Positions 33,044-41,850 of a stretch of 64,000 nucleotides of DNA are shown piece after piece (position 1 is the first letter of the stretch; the number at the start of each line of letters is the position of its first letter). The notes beneath the pieces were generated by a model. It saw nothing but the letters and a program-made list of their open reading frames with translations, was not told where the DNA came from and made no database searches. The stretch is from Paludisphaera soli (GTDB lineage Bacteria > Planctomycetota > Planctomycetia > Isosphaerales > Isosphaeraceae): assembly GCF_011064595.1 (NCBI RefSeq), contig NZ_JAALJI010000002.1, positions 124,001 to 188,000 of the forward strand, given 5' to 3'. A program made the position numbers and the translations under genes.

Positions 33044-33595
33044 TTGAAGATCTACACCAAGACGGGCGACGACGGCTTGACGGGAATCCTCGGCAGCAAG
33101 CGGCTCCGCAAGGACGACGCCCGGATCGAGGCCTACGGGACGGTCGACGAGCTGAACGCGGCGGTGGGAATGGCCCGCGCCATGAAGCTTCCGCCCGAGC
33201 AGGACGAGCTGGCGGCCCGGCTCCAGGACGAGCTGTTCACGCTCGGCGCGGCCCTGGCCGACCCCGACCCCCAGGGCCGGTTCCACAACCAGATCGACGA
33301 CGGGCACGTCGCCGGGCTGGAGGCGGCCATCGACGCGATGACCGAGGAGCTGGCGCCCATGCGCACCTTCATCCTCCCCGGAGGCTCGCCCGCCGCCGCC
33401 CAGATCCACGTGGCCCGCACCATCTGCCGGCGGGCGGAGCGACTGACCGTCCACCTCGCCAACCTCCCCGACGAGGACGTGCCCACCCCGCTCCTGATCT
33501 ACCTCAACCGACTGAGCGACCTGCTCTTCGTCCTGGCGCGCACGGTCAACCACCGCGAAGGGGTGGCCGACGTCCCCTGGATCTCCAAGAAGTGA
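33044..33595 (+). CDS. PduO-type cob(I)alamin adenosyltransferase
   Basis: A 183-residue enzyme that transfers adenosyl from ATP to cob(I)alamin to make coenzyme B12. The N-terminal signature KIYTKTGDDGLTGILG and RIEAYGTVDELNAAVG are clear, as is FILPGGSPAAAQIHVARTICRRAER, with the conserved Arg/Glu cluster. The start is TTG, preceded by tandem AGGCG repeats. Its stop overlaps the next start (GTGA), so the SDR gene is translationally coupled. No cobalamin riboswitch was seen. Confidence 0.95.
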   Translation: MKIYTKTGDDGLTGILGSKRLRKDDARIEAYGTVDELNAAVGMARAMKLPPEQDELAARLQDELFTLGAALADPDPQGRFHNQIDDGHVAGLEAAIDAMTEELAPMRTFILPGGSPAAAQIHVARTICRRAERLTVHLANLPDEDVPTPLLIYLNRLSDLLFVLARTVNHREGVADVPWISKK

Positions 33596-34353
33596 CCAGT
33601 CCCGAGCCGCGATCGAAAGTCGCCCTGATCACCGGCGGCCGCCGCGTGGGCTCGGACCTGGCGCGAACGCTGGGGGCGGCCGGCTGGCGGGTCGCCATGA
33701 CCTACAGGTCCAGTCGCGAGGCGATCGAGAAGGCCGTGGCCGACGTCCAGGCCGCCGGCTCCGAGGGCCTGGCCGTCGCCGCCGACCTCGTCGACCCGGC
33801 GCAGGCCGAGGCCGCCGTCTCGGCGACCGTCGCCCGCTTCGGCCGGATCGACGCCCTCGTGAATATGGCGAGCGTCTACAAGCGGACCCCGTTCGCCGAC
33901 CTGACGCCGGCCGACTTCGACGCGATGGTCGCCGCCAACCTCGCCGCGCCGTATCACGCCGCGATCGCCGCCGCGAAAACGATGACGGCCCAGCCGGCGA
34001 TCGACGGGATCAAGGGGAAGATCGTCTTCGTCGGCGACTGGGCCACCGAGCGCCCGTACAAGGACTACCTCCCCTACCTGGCCGCCAAGGGGGGGATGAC
34101 GACGCTGGCGACGGCCCTGGCCGTCGAGCTGGCCCCGTTCATCCCGGTCGCGACCGTCCAGCCGGCCATGATCGAGCCCCCGCCGGACTTCTCCGAGGAC
34201 GACAAGCGCGCCGTGCTCGACGCCACGCCGCTCCGCCGATTCGGCTCGCCCGAGGACGTCAACCGCCTGATCGCGTACCTCCTCGACGGCACCAACTTCG
34301 TCACCGGCGTCGCCTACCGCGTCGACGGCGGCCGGTTCCTGGCCGACGGCTGA
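33592..34353 (+). CDS. SDR family oxidoreductase, pteridine reductase-like
   Basis: A 253-residue short-chain dehydrogenase. The cofactor motif is ALITGGRRVGSDLA; the paired arginines resemble NADPH-dependent pteridine reductases (PTR1/FolM) rather than classical TGxxxGIG enzymes. LVNMAS stands for the usual NNAS. The active-site YxxxK is in PYLAAKGG, and the C-terminal FVTGVAYRVDGG is normal. The GTG start overlaps the previous stop by four bases. A role in pterin or folate salvage is a suggestion only. Confidence 0.88.
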   Translation: MTSPEPRSKVALITGGRRVGSDLARTLGAAGWRVAMTYRSSREAIEKAVADVQAAGSEGLAVAADLVDPAQAEAAVSATVARFGRIDALVNMASVYKRTPFADLTPADFDAMVAANLAAPYHAAIAAAKTMTAQPAIDGIKGKIVFVGDWATERPYKDYLPYLAAKGGMTTLATALAVELAPFIPVATVQPAMIEPPPDFSEDDKRAVLDATPLRRFGSPEDVNRLIAYLLDGTNFVTGVAYRVDGGRFLADG

Positions 34354-34473
34354 ACCTTCGGCCGCCGTGGCCCGCGCGGCGCGGTCCGGTTGTGGCCGGG
34401 CTGCGCCCGGGGTTAAACTCGAACGGTTCGCGAGTCCGCGCCACCGCAAGACGCCCACCGTCGAGGAACAGCC

Positions 34474-36210
34474 ATGATTCGTGCCCGCATGCGCCGCCCC
34501 TGGATCGCCCGAGCGATCACCGTCTGCCTCCTGGGCCTCCTCGCCGCGCCGGCGAGGGCGGCGGAGCCGGCCGGGATCTGGAAGCTCGTCGTCCTGGCGT
34601 TCGGCTCGGACGACTTCGCCATCGTCGACCTCCACCGTCGGGACGGCCAGGCCCGGGGCGTGCTCCTCGACGGCCGCAAGGGGCTCCTCGACGACGCCAA
34701 GGTCGAGGGCGTGGAACTGGAAGACGGCCGCGCGACGTTCACGCTGAAGGGCCAGGCGATGGCCGTCCGGTTCTCGGGCGCCGAAGCGAAGGACGGCCCG
34801 TACGCCGGCCGGATCGTGGGCACCGTCCAGCTCCAGGGCGACGACTTCCCCGCCACCCTGGAGAAGTCCCGCGCCGAGAAGCTCCCCCCGCCCCAGCCGA
34901 ACGCCTTCGTCCAGGACTTCTACAAGGCCGCCCGCGAGGGCTCGCCGGCCAAGAAGATCGACCAGCTGCGGGCGCTGCTGGCGAAGAACCCCGGCGCGCC
35001 GGCCAACCAGATCGTCTACACGGAACTGCTCGGCACGGCCGAGGCGGGCAAGCTCCCCGCCGCCGAGGTCGAGCGCCTGATCGCCGCCTGGCGTCGCGAC
35101 GCCGCGCCCTTCGGCCGGCCCTGGGTCGACTCCGTCGGCCTGAAGGCCTTCCGGACGCTCGCCCAGAGCAAGCCGTTCGCCGAGACCGCGCTGAAGCTCG
35201 GCCAGGAACTCGACAAGGACCTCGCCGAGGACGCCTCGACCGAGACCAGGGCCGCGCTCGTGGGGCTGCTGGCGAGCGCCGCCCGGAACGCCGGCAAGGC
35301 CGACGTCGCCGCCGACGCCGAGAGCCGCCTCGCCAAGCTTGAGACCCAGCTCGACGCGGAGTACCACGAGAAGGTCCCCCCGTTCAAGCCGACGCCGTAC
35401 GAGGGCCGCAAGAAGCCGGGCGCCGGCCGCCCCGTCGTGTTCGAACTGTTCACCGGCGCCCAGTGCCCCCCCTGCGTGGCCGCCGACGTCGCGTTCGACG
35501 CCCTGCTGAAGACCTACAAGCCGGCCGACTTCATCGGCCTCCAGTACCACCTGCACATCCCCGGCCCCGACCCGCTCACCAACGCCGACTCGCTCGCCCG
35601 CCAGGAGTATTACGGCGACGAGGTCCGCGGCACCCCCTCGACGTTCCTCAACGGCCGCTCCGCGGCCCCCGGCGGCGGGTCCATGGCCGGCTCCGAGGGC
35701 AAGTACGAGGAATACCGCAGCCTGATCGACCCGATCCTCGAACAGCCCGGGAAGACCGAAGTGAACCTGGAGGCCAAGCGGACCGGCGATCAGATCGCCA
35801 TCGTCGCCTCGGCGACCACCCCCGCCCCCGCGGCCCCGGCCGGCAAGCCGGACGCGAAGCCGGCCAAGTCCACCCTCCGGCTCCGCCTGGCGCTCACCGA
35901 GGAGTCCGTCCGCTACGTCGGCGGCAACCGGCTCCGCTTCCACCACCACGTCGTCCGCGCCCTCCCCGGCGGCGCCGAGGGGGCGGAACTCGTCGGCGGC
36001 AAGGGGAAGGTCGAGATCAAGGTGGACCTCGCCGAAGTCCGCAAGCAACTCGACGCCTACGTGAGCGACTACGCCAAGGAGCGGCCGTTCCCCGCCGCCC
36101 CGCCCGAGATCGCCTTGAAGGACCTCAGCGTCGTCGCCTTCGTGCAGGACGACCTCGACAAGGCCATCCTCGGCGCGGCGTCCGTCCCGGTCGCCGAAGC
36201 CACCCCCTGA
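34474..36210 (+). CDS. Exported protein with CPPC thioredoxin-like domain
   Basis: A 578-residue protein with a signal peptide (cleavage near residue 29, PARAAE). Residues 30-130 form a beta-rich domain. A helical region (about 145-300) follows. The thioredoxin-like domain (about 320-420) has the redox motif CPPC in FTGAQCPPCVAAD and a cis-Pro loop in GTPSTFLNG. The last 130 residues are beta-rich. It is probably a periplasmic thiol oxidoreductase; the substrate is unknown. No adjacent gene suggests a partner. Confidence 0.85.
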   Translation: MIRARMRRPWIARAITVCLLGLLAAPARAAEPAGIWKLVVLAFGSDDFAIVDLHRRDGQARGVLLDGRKGLLDDAKVEGVELEDGRATFTLKGQAMAVRFSGAEAKDGPYAGRIVGTVQLQGDDFPATLEKSRAEKLPPPQPNAFVQDFYKAAREGSPAKKIDQLRALLAKNPGAPANQIVYTELLGTAEAGKLPAAEVERLIAAWRRDAAPFGRPWVDSVGLKAFRTLAQSKPFAETALKLGQELDKDLAEDASTETRAALVGLLASAARNAGKADVAADAESRLAKLETQLDAEYHEKVPPFKPTPYEGRKKPGAGRPVVFELFTGAQCPPCVAADVAFDALLKTYKPADFIGLQYHLHIPGPDPLTNADSLARQEYYGDEVRGTPSTFLNGRSAAPGGGSMAGSEGKYEEYRSLIDPILEQPGKTEVNLEAKRTGDQIAIVASATTPAPAAPAGKPDAKPAKSTLRLRLALTEESVRYVGGNRLRFHHHVVRALPGGAEGAELVGGKGKVEIKVDLAEVRKQLDAYVSDYAKERPFPAAPPEIALKDLSVVAFVQDDLDKAILGAASVPVAEATP

Positions 36211-36514
36211 TCTCGACGCCCGGCTCGCGGCCGACGCGGCTCCGCCCGCGTCGGCCGCCGACCTGCCCCAGATCCGCCTTTCTAGTCCGTATCTGTAAGA
36301 TCCCGCCCGACGGCCCCGTATTTCTTCTGGACCCGCAAACTGCATGCATGCTACTATGGCCTGAGATCGAGAATTGACCTCGATGATGCGGGGGGATTCG
36401 ATTAACTTGAGCGCCGGCGGTACACCCCGCGTGATGGCACGTCTTATGGTTGAGTCGGAGGGCGCCGGGTCGCGGCGGTGATAGATCGGGCTCACGGGAA
36501 GGGAGCGTACGAAC
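36211..36514. other. 304-base intergenic region, relatively AT-rich
   Basis: No gene. The segment 36280-36450 is clearly less GC-rich than its surroundings and should hold the promoter of the sigma-like gene. TTGACC occurs near 36374 but no good -10 lies at the right distance. A perfect palindrome is listed at 36342-36351. Confidence 0.5.
36342..36351. repeat. Palindrome GCATGCATGC
   Basis: A perfect 10-base palindrome in the AT-richer leader of the sigma-like gene. It could be a small regulatory site or chance. Confidence 0.35.
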
Positions 36515-37339
36515 TTGGCGGGCGGAACTGGCAGGGAACGTCGGGCGCATCGGTCGTACAAGCCGGCCGTGGAAGCGATGGAGGCGCTGCGCCTGCTCTC
36601 GGGCGCGGCCCACGCCGCCGCGATGCCGGCCCTGGCCGTCGAGCATCAGGCGCTCCTCGACGCCCCCCCCTCCTCCTCGCCGACCGCCGACCTGCCGGGA
36701 CTCTCGGCCGACGCCTGGGACGCCGCCCTGCTGGACGCCCGGCTCGACGGCCTGCTGGCCGGCCTGCGGTCGACCCCGACGATCGAGCCCGAGGTCGTCG
36801 CCCCGCTCGACGAGCGGGCGGTCGCCTCGGGCCTGAACCAGCTCGACCGCTATCTCACCCGCTCCTGGCAGCGGGCCGGCATCCCGCCCCAGTCCTACGA
36901 GGATTCCTCGCAGGCCGTCTACGCGACCCTGCTCCAGCAGCTCGGCCGGCCCCGATTCGACGCCATGTTGAACGACGTGGGACGCTGGGGCGTGAAGGAG
37001 GTCTTCACCAAGGAGACCGTCGAGGGGGTCGACTTCTTCCGCGCCGTCGACATGATCAAGAAGCGCGTCCAGCGCGAGCGGGTCTACCAGCCGCTCGACG
37101 ACGTCGCCGCCGCCGCCCTCGACGAGGCCGACGCCCAGGCCTGGCGCGACGCCCTCCGCGAGGCCATCGACCGCTCGCTCACCCCCCGCGAGGCCAGCCT
37201 GATCCAGGAATCCCTGATGGGCCGCACCCCCGCCGAGATCGCCCACCATTGGGGCCTCGCCCCCAAGACGATCAGCAATGAGAAGACCCGCGTGCTGAAC
37301 AAGCTCCGCGACGTCCTCCAGACCCAGGTCGCCGACTGA
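36515..37339 (+). CDS. Sigma-70-like factor with planctomycete N-terminal motif
   Basis: A 274-residue protein. The C-terminal 60 residues form a sigma region 4-type helix-turn-helix: LTPREASLIQE, then GRTPAEIAHHWGLAPKTISNEKTRVL. The middle (about 100-190) is helical and may correspond to region 2 (LDRYLTRSWQRAGIPPQSYEDSSQAVYATLLQQLG). The N-terminus carries YKPAVEAMEALRLLSG, close to a motif otherwise found at the start of planctomycete surface proteins. The start is TTG 36515; ATG 36578 is an alternative that would remove that motif. Confidence 0.85.
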   Translation: MAGGTGRERRAHRSYKPAVEAMEALRLLSGAAHAAAMPALAVEHQALLDAPPSSSPTADLPGLSADAWDAALLDARLDGLLAGLRSTPTIEPEVVAPLDERAVASGLNQLDRYLTRSWQRAGIPPQSYEDSSQAVYATLLQQLGRPRFDAMLNDVGRWGVKEVFTKETVEGVDFFRAVDMIKKRVQRERVYQPLDDVAAAALDEADAQAWRDALREAIDRSLTPREASLIQESLMGRTPAEIAHHWGLAPKTISNEKTRVLNKLRDVLQTQVAD

Positions 37340-37421
37340 TCGGAATCGCCTGGCCGACGCCTCGCAGGTCCCGTAACCTGGTAAGGGTTGCGGAAATCGA
37401 CCCTTGTCGCGAGGGGTTCGG

Positions 37422-38198
37422 ATGCGAACGACCCATCGAATCCTCGTCGCCTTGCTTGGACTCGGCCTTCTCGCCGCGTCGACGCGCGCGGAGGGTCAGG
37501 AGGACGCGAAGCCCCGGCCCTCGCCTCCCAGGACCAGGCCTCGCGACGGCGAGGACGCGCCCAAGGTCCGGACGCCCGAGGAGGTCGAGGCCCGCAAGCG
37601 GAGCCCGTTCCTCCAACGTCCCGGCGAATCGCGGTACGACGCCGAGGACGTCCGGGACCTTCCGCCGTGGAGCCGCGCCAGCTTCTTCGGCGTCCCGGCG
37701 CGGGGCCTCTTCTTCGTCTACGTGATCGACCAGTCCGGCAGCATGGTCGACGACGACCGCCTGACCCGCGCGGCCATCGAGCTGCGTCGGAGCGTCGGCC
37801 AGCTCCAGAGCCCCCAGCGGTTCGAGGTCGTCTTCTACAACGACGAGGCGACGAGCATGCCGGGCGGCCCGATCCCCCGCCCCGCCGACCCCGAGAACAA
37901 GGACAAGCTCGCGACCTGGCTGCGGACCATCGAGCCGGACGGCGGGACGAGCCCGCGACGGGCCGTCGTCCAGGCCCTCGCCCTCCGGCCCGACGCCGTC
38001 TTCCTGCTCTCCGACGGCGACTTCCCCGACGGGGTCGCCGACGACATCGCCCGGGCCAACGCCCGCAAGATCCCGGTCCACTGCATCGACCTGGCGGGCG
38101 GCCTGGCGGGCGACGACCTCAGGAAGATCGCCCGCGAGAGCGGCGGCCGATACGCCTCCCGCCCCGGCCGCCTGCACGAGGCCGGCGCGGGGCGTTGA
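37422..38198 (+). CDS. Exported von Willebrand factor A domain protein
   Basis: A 258-residue protein with a signal peptide (about 1-24). A Pro/Arg-rich linker precedes the VWA domain (about 100-250). The metal site is DQSGSM with DGGTSPRR and LLSDGDFPDG, so the MIDAS is complete. VWA domains mediate protein contacts at the envelope. ATG 37422 with GAGGGG upstream is chosen over TTG 37404. It is convergent with the coiled-coil membrane pair. Confidence 0.9.
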   Translation: MRTTHRILVALLGLGLLAASTRAEGQEDAKPRPSPPRTRPRDGEDAPKVRTPEEVEARKRSPFLQRPGESRYDAEDVRDLPPWSRASFFGVPARGLFFVYVIDQSGSMVDDDRLTRAAIELRRSVGQLQSPQRFEVVFYNDEATSMPGGPIPRPADPENKDKLATWLRTIEPDGGTSPRRAVVQALALRPDAVFLLSDGDFPDGVADDIARANARKIPVHCIDLAGGLAGDDLRKIARESGGRYASRPGRLHEAGAGR

Positions 38199-38219
38199 GG
38201 ACGATTCCATCCGGCCGCG

Positions 38220-39293
38220 TCACTGGGTCGCGGAGACCGAGCCGAGCGGGCTGCCACGGATCAGCATGCCTTCCGGGAGCGGTCGCGCGGCCACGCTGAA
38301 GCCCCTGTCGTTCAGCTCGTCGCGGAGGGTGCGGTAGAGGTTGAAGCTGTCGGGATAGACCCACATGGTCACCACCGACCGCCCCGGCGAGAGCCGGTTG
38401 ATCGCGCGGGCGTACTCCGAGATCGGGTTGCGGGTCGACTCATAGGTCTCCCCTCGGTTCTCGCTCGTCGGGACGACCTCCCAGCCGCGAAGGTCGAACC
38501 GGATGCTGTGGCGTTCCAGCAGCTCCTCGATGCTCGACTGGGCCCGTCCCAGGACGTAGCTCAGCGAGAACCAGCCGACCGGCCCCACCTGGGACGTGAG
38601 CACGCCCATCCGATCGGCCATGCGGAGCTTCACCTGCGCGTCCGACTTGGCGAGTTCCAGCATCCGATCCAGGTCGATGAAGCTCACGCGATCGTGGCGC
38701 AGCTCGAAATGGAACTCGTCGGCCTTGGCGGGCCGGGAGACCGGGTTCTTGCTCAGGATCGAGGTCGCCTTGGGGAGAGGCAGGCTGCGAAGCTGGGCCA
38801 CCTCGGCGTTCAGCTTGTCGCGCTCGGCCTTGAGGAACCCGCCCCGGGCCGACGCCCTGGCGATCTGGGCGGACGGGTCGCGGACCCGGAACGCCAGCTT
38901 GCGCGCCTTGAACGCCTCCAGCGCCGCCCGGTTCGCCGAATCCGCCAGCGCCTTCTTCGCCTCGGCCGCGCGGGCCTCGGCCCGCGCCCGATCGCGGCTG
39001 ACCGCGTCGAGTTCCGCCTCGGCCTTCGCCACCGCCGCCTGATCGAGCACCGGCGCCGGGGCCGCCTGGGCCACCGGCTCCGGTTCGGGCTCGTCTTCCT
39101 CCTCGACCTCCGGCTCGACGGCCGCAGGCGCGGCGACGGGCGCCGCCACCACCTGGGGCGGCGGCTCGGGCGCGGGGCTGGCGACCGGGGGCGGCGTCTC
39201 GGGGACGCTCGATCGATTCACCAGGAAGCTCAGAAGCAGGATCCCGGCCAGCACGCTGGGGATCGGCAGCGCCTGTTGCAGCCAGTTCGTCAT
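38220..39293 (-). CDS. Membrane-anchored coiled-coil protein with unnamed C-terminal alpha/beta domain
   Basis: A 357-residue protein. One membrane helix lies at about 11-26, followed by a Pro/Ala/Glu linker and a coiled coil (about 84-170). The C-terminal domain (about 194-350) includes FHFELRHDRVSFID and VVTMWVYPDSFNLYRTLRDE. The same pattern occurs twice in the upstream protein. The layout (one N-terminal helix, linker, small periplasmic domain) recalls TolR/ExbD, but this is inference. Its ATG overlaps the upstream stop (TGATG), so it is translationally coupled. Confidence 0.82.
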   Translation of the reverse strand: MTNWLQQALPIPSVLAGILLLSFLVNRSSVPETPPPVASPAPEPPPQVVAAPVAAPAAVEPEVEEEDEPEPEPVAQAAPAPVLDQAAVAKAEAELDAVSRDRARAEARAAEAKKALADSANRAALEAFKARKLAFRVRDPSAQIARASARGGFLKAERDKLNAEVAQLRSLPLPKATSILSKNPVSRPAKADEFHFELRHDRVSFIDLDRMLELAKSDAQVKLRMADRMGVLTSQVGPVGWFSLSYVLGRAQSSIEELLERHSIRFDLRGWEVVPTSENRGETYESTRNPISEYARAINRLSPGRSVVTMWVYPDSFNLYRTLRDELNDRGFSVAARPLPEGMLIRGSPLGSVSATQ

Positions 39294-41734
39294 CACCACA
39301 TCCCCCGTTCGAGGAGCCGGGGATTCTGGGCCCCGGCCACCTGCAGCGACATGGGCCAGCCCAGCTCGGAGAACAGGAGCTGACGGCGGGCCTCCCAGAA
39401 CGTCGACGCGCCGTCGGTTTCGACCAGGAACTTGATCCGGGGCCTCGGCCGGATGGCCGGGTCGACCTCCGCCCTCCGCTGCGCCACGGCCGCCAGGTTG
39501 CGGATCAACAGCTTCTCATCCTTGCGGTCCCGCAGGGCGTGGGCGGTGACGCGGTAGTTCCCCGGCTGGATCGTCACGCCGTCCTCGCGGCAGGCGACGA
39601 CGATCTCGAACGGCACCTCGATCGCCGGCGGCCGCTTCTCGTCCGGCCGCTTCACGAGCGGCTCCATCTCGGGGTCGTTCGGCCTCGACTCTCCCGGCGA
39701 TCCCGACGCGCCCGGCGTGCCCGGATCCGCGCCCAGCATCAGGCCCGGCGATCCCGACCCGCCCGACGAGGCCGCGCTCGAGACCGAACCGAGCCCGAGC
39801 CGAAGGCCGCCGACCTGCGGCGGGGGCGAGCCGGAAGGCGACGCCGCCGGGGCTTCGCCGGCGGCCCGCGTCGAGGCGGGTGGGCTCCCGCCGGTCCCCG
39901 CGCCTCGGCCCGTTCCGCTCGGCGACGCCTCATCCCCGGCCGCGTCCTCGGCCCCGGTCGCCGCACCGTCGCCGGCGGGGGTCGGCCCGAAGGACGGTCG
40001 ATCGCCGCCCCACATGAGGCCGCCGCCCGACCCGGCTTCCGCAAGAGCCGGAGATGCCCCCGGCGCGGGGCGAAGCTCGACGCCGGCGCCGCCCGGTGGC
40101 CGACCGGAACCGTCCGACCGCCACGATCGGCCCGGGACCGTCAGCCCGACCGGGGGGGGCGTACCCCCGGGAACGCCGCCCGCCGACGGAATGCCGCCGC
40201 CCGGCTTGTCGACGGTCTCGGACCCTTCGGTCCTCCCTTCGTTCGCCCCCGGTTTCGATCCAGGGCCGCGGCCGAGTCCTGCGCTGGGGCTCTCGAAGTC
40301 CGGCAGCCGATCGACCACCCCGCCCAGGCCGGATCCGGTATTCGGAGCGCCTCGCGGGTTCCCCGCCACGACAGGGGCCCGGCCCGGCACGGGAAGTCCT
40401 CGCGTCGCCCGCCCCACGCCGAAGCCGCCGAGGTTTCCGTCTCCCTGGCTCCCTTCCTCGGCTTCGCCCGGCTGATCGCCGTTCGGCGAGCCGGCGGCCC
40501 CGAGGCCGGGGCGCGAGGTCGGCCAGACGAAGTCGTCGGGGGCGTCGGATGTGGTGTCATCCGACCGCGCGCCGCCACGTCCGCGGTCCGCGTCGAATGC
40601 ACCGGCGATCACTCGGCGGTCGTCGCCGGCGCCCGCACCGCCCGCAGCCGACCCGCCCATGCCGGGCCAGGCCAGGCCGCCCCCGGAAACCGGCCCGCCG
40701 CCGCGAGCGCCCTGGGTCGCCCGGCTTCCGTCCGTCCCGCTCGGGAAGCCCTGGACGACGCCCGTGGGGGGGACGCCGACCGAGGGCGATCCGTCCCAGG
40801 TGGCGAGGTCGTCGAAGTTCGGGACGTCGACCTTCAGGTCCCGGTCGATCAGCTCATAACCGAAAGCGATCCCCAGGGGTTCGAGCCGGGCTCGGACCTC
40901 GTAGTAGGACCGGATGCCGTCGGGCCGCACCAGGAAGACGAAGTACGGGACGACCGGCGAGCCGTCCGGCGAGGCCGACGTCTGGACCTTGAGGAGTTCG
41001 CGGGCGATGGCGACGACGACCGGGCTTGAGCGCGGGTTGGCGAGCCCGGACAGGTCCAGGAGCGAAAACTTGGGGCCGTCGGGGCGGATCGCGACCTCGC
41101 CGGCGGTGCACTCGATCACGATCGGCCGCCGCCAGGTGCCGTTCTCGCCGAGATACGGCAGGACGGCATAGCTCCCCTCGCCGGGGGCTTTGGCGTGGGC
41201 GGCCTTGAGGGCGTCGCGCTCGCGGGCCAGGACGTCGCGCTGGGCGGCGTAAGCGTCGACTTCGCGATCGAGCTTCTGGGCCTGCTTCGTGAGCGCGGCG
41301 ACCTGCTGCTGCACGAGCATCTCGCGCCGTCGCCAGCGCTCGGACTCGGCGACCGCCTTCCGACGCGCCTGCTCCAAGTTCTGGACCTCGCGATCGAGCT
41401 TCGCGGCCTCCTCGGCCTCGCGGGACGCCGCCTCGCTCAGCTGCGCGAGGGCCCTGGGCGTGGGGTCCTCGGGCGGCGGCGGGGGCGGGACCGGCTCGGG
41501 CCGAGGCTTCTTCACCCGCTTCGGCGGCGCCTCCACGATCTTCGCCGGCTCCGGCGGCGCCGGTGCGGCCTCGACGACCGCCGGAGTCGCGGGGGCGGTG
41601 GCCTCGGCGCCTCGATTCGCCGTGAAGGACCGACGATGGACGGACACCACGAGGTGCAGCGTCCCCCCCAGGCTCGCCACGATGAGGGCGACCATCGCGA
41701 GTTCCGCCCCGATCTTGCGCTTCCCGCTCGCCAA
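39293..41734 (-). CDS. Membrane-anchored protein with coiled coil, long Gly/Pro linker and duplicated domain
   Basis: An 813-residue protein. A membrane helix (about 13-33) is followed by a coiled coil (about 85-180). Domain A (about 185-300) contains RRPIVIECTAGEVAI and FLVRPDGIRSYYEVR. A Gly/Ser/Pro-rich linker of nearly 400 residues follows, then domain B (about 700-813) with FEIVVACREDGVTI and IKFLVETDGASTFWEAR. The start is TTG at 41734, preceded by GGAGG six bases upstream; no ATG fits. It forms an operon with 38220-39293. It is probably a periplasmic or envelope-spanning structural protein; function is unknown. Confidence 0.8.
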   Translation of the reverse strand: MASGKRKIGAELAMVALIVASLGGTLHLVVSVHRRSFTANRGAEATAPATPAVVEAAPAPPEPAKIVEAPPKRVKKPRPEPVPPPPPPEDPTPRALAQLSEAASREAEEAAKLDREVQNLEQARRKAVAESERWRRREMLVQQQVAALTKQAQKLDREVDAYAAQRDVLARERDALKAAHAKAPGEGSYAVLPYLGENGTWRRPIVIECTAGEVAIRPDGPKFSLLDLSGLANPRSSPVVVAIARELLKVQTSASPDGSPVVPYFVFLVRPDGIRSYYEVRARLEPLGIAFGYELIDRDLKVDVPNFDDLATWDGSPSVGVPPTGVVQGFPSGTDGSRATQGARGGGPVSGGGLAWPGMGGSAAGGAGAGDDRRVIAGAFDADRGRGGARSDDTTSDAPDDFVWPTSRPGLGAAGSPNGDQPGEAEEGSQGDGNLGGFGVGRATRGLPVPGRAPVVAGNPRGAPNTGSGLGGVVDRLPDFESPSAGLGRGPGSKPGANEGRTEGSETVDKPGGGIPSAGGVPGGTPPPVGLTVPGRSWRSDGSGRPPGGAGVELRPAPGASPALAEAGSGGGLMWGGDRPSFGPTPAGDGAATGAEDAAGDEASPSGTGRGAGTGGSPPASTRAAGEAPAASPSGSPPPQVGGLRLGLGSVSSAASSGGSGSPGLMLGADPGTPGASGSPGESRPNDPEMEPLVKRPDEKRPPAIEVPFEIVVACREDGVTIQPGNYRVTAHALRDRKDEKLLIRNLAAVAQRRAEVDPAIRPRPRIKFLVETDGASTFWEARRQLLFSELGWPMSLQVAGAQNPRLLERGMW

Positions 41735-41850
41735 CGCCCACCTCCGCGTCCGTGCACGTTCCGCACAGGTTGGGGATCCAGCGCCTTTACGCAACGTAGG
41801 TACTAGATCGGATCGGCGGGGCGTGAGCCTTGAATCGAGCGGGCGGGTGA

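Noticed and set aside
33000-33044. Cobalamin riboswitch before the adenosyltransferase gene
   Set aside because: Only about 100 bases separate the divergent genes, and none of the conserved B12-box sequence is visible.
39700-40800. Long plus-strand frames opposite the Gly/Pro-rich linker of the 813-residue protein
   Set aside because: They mirror a low-complexity region and have no start context or motif.
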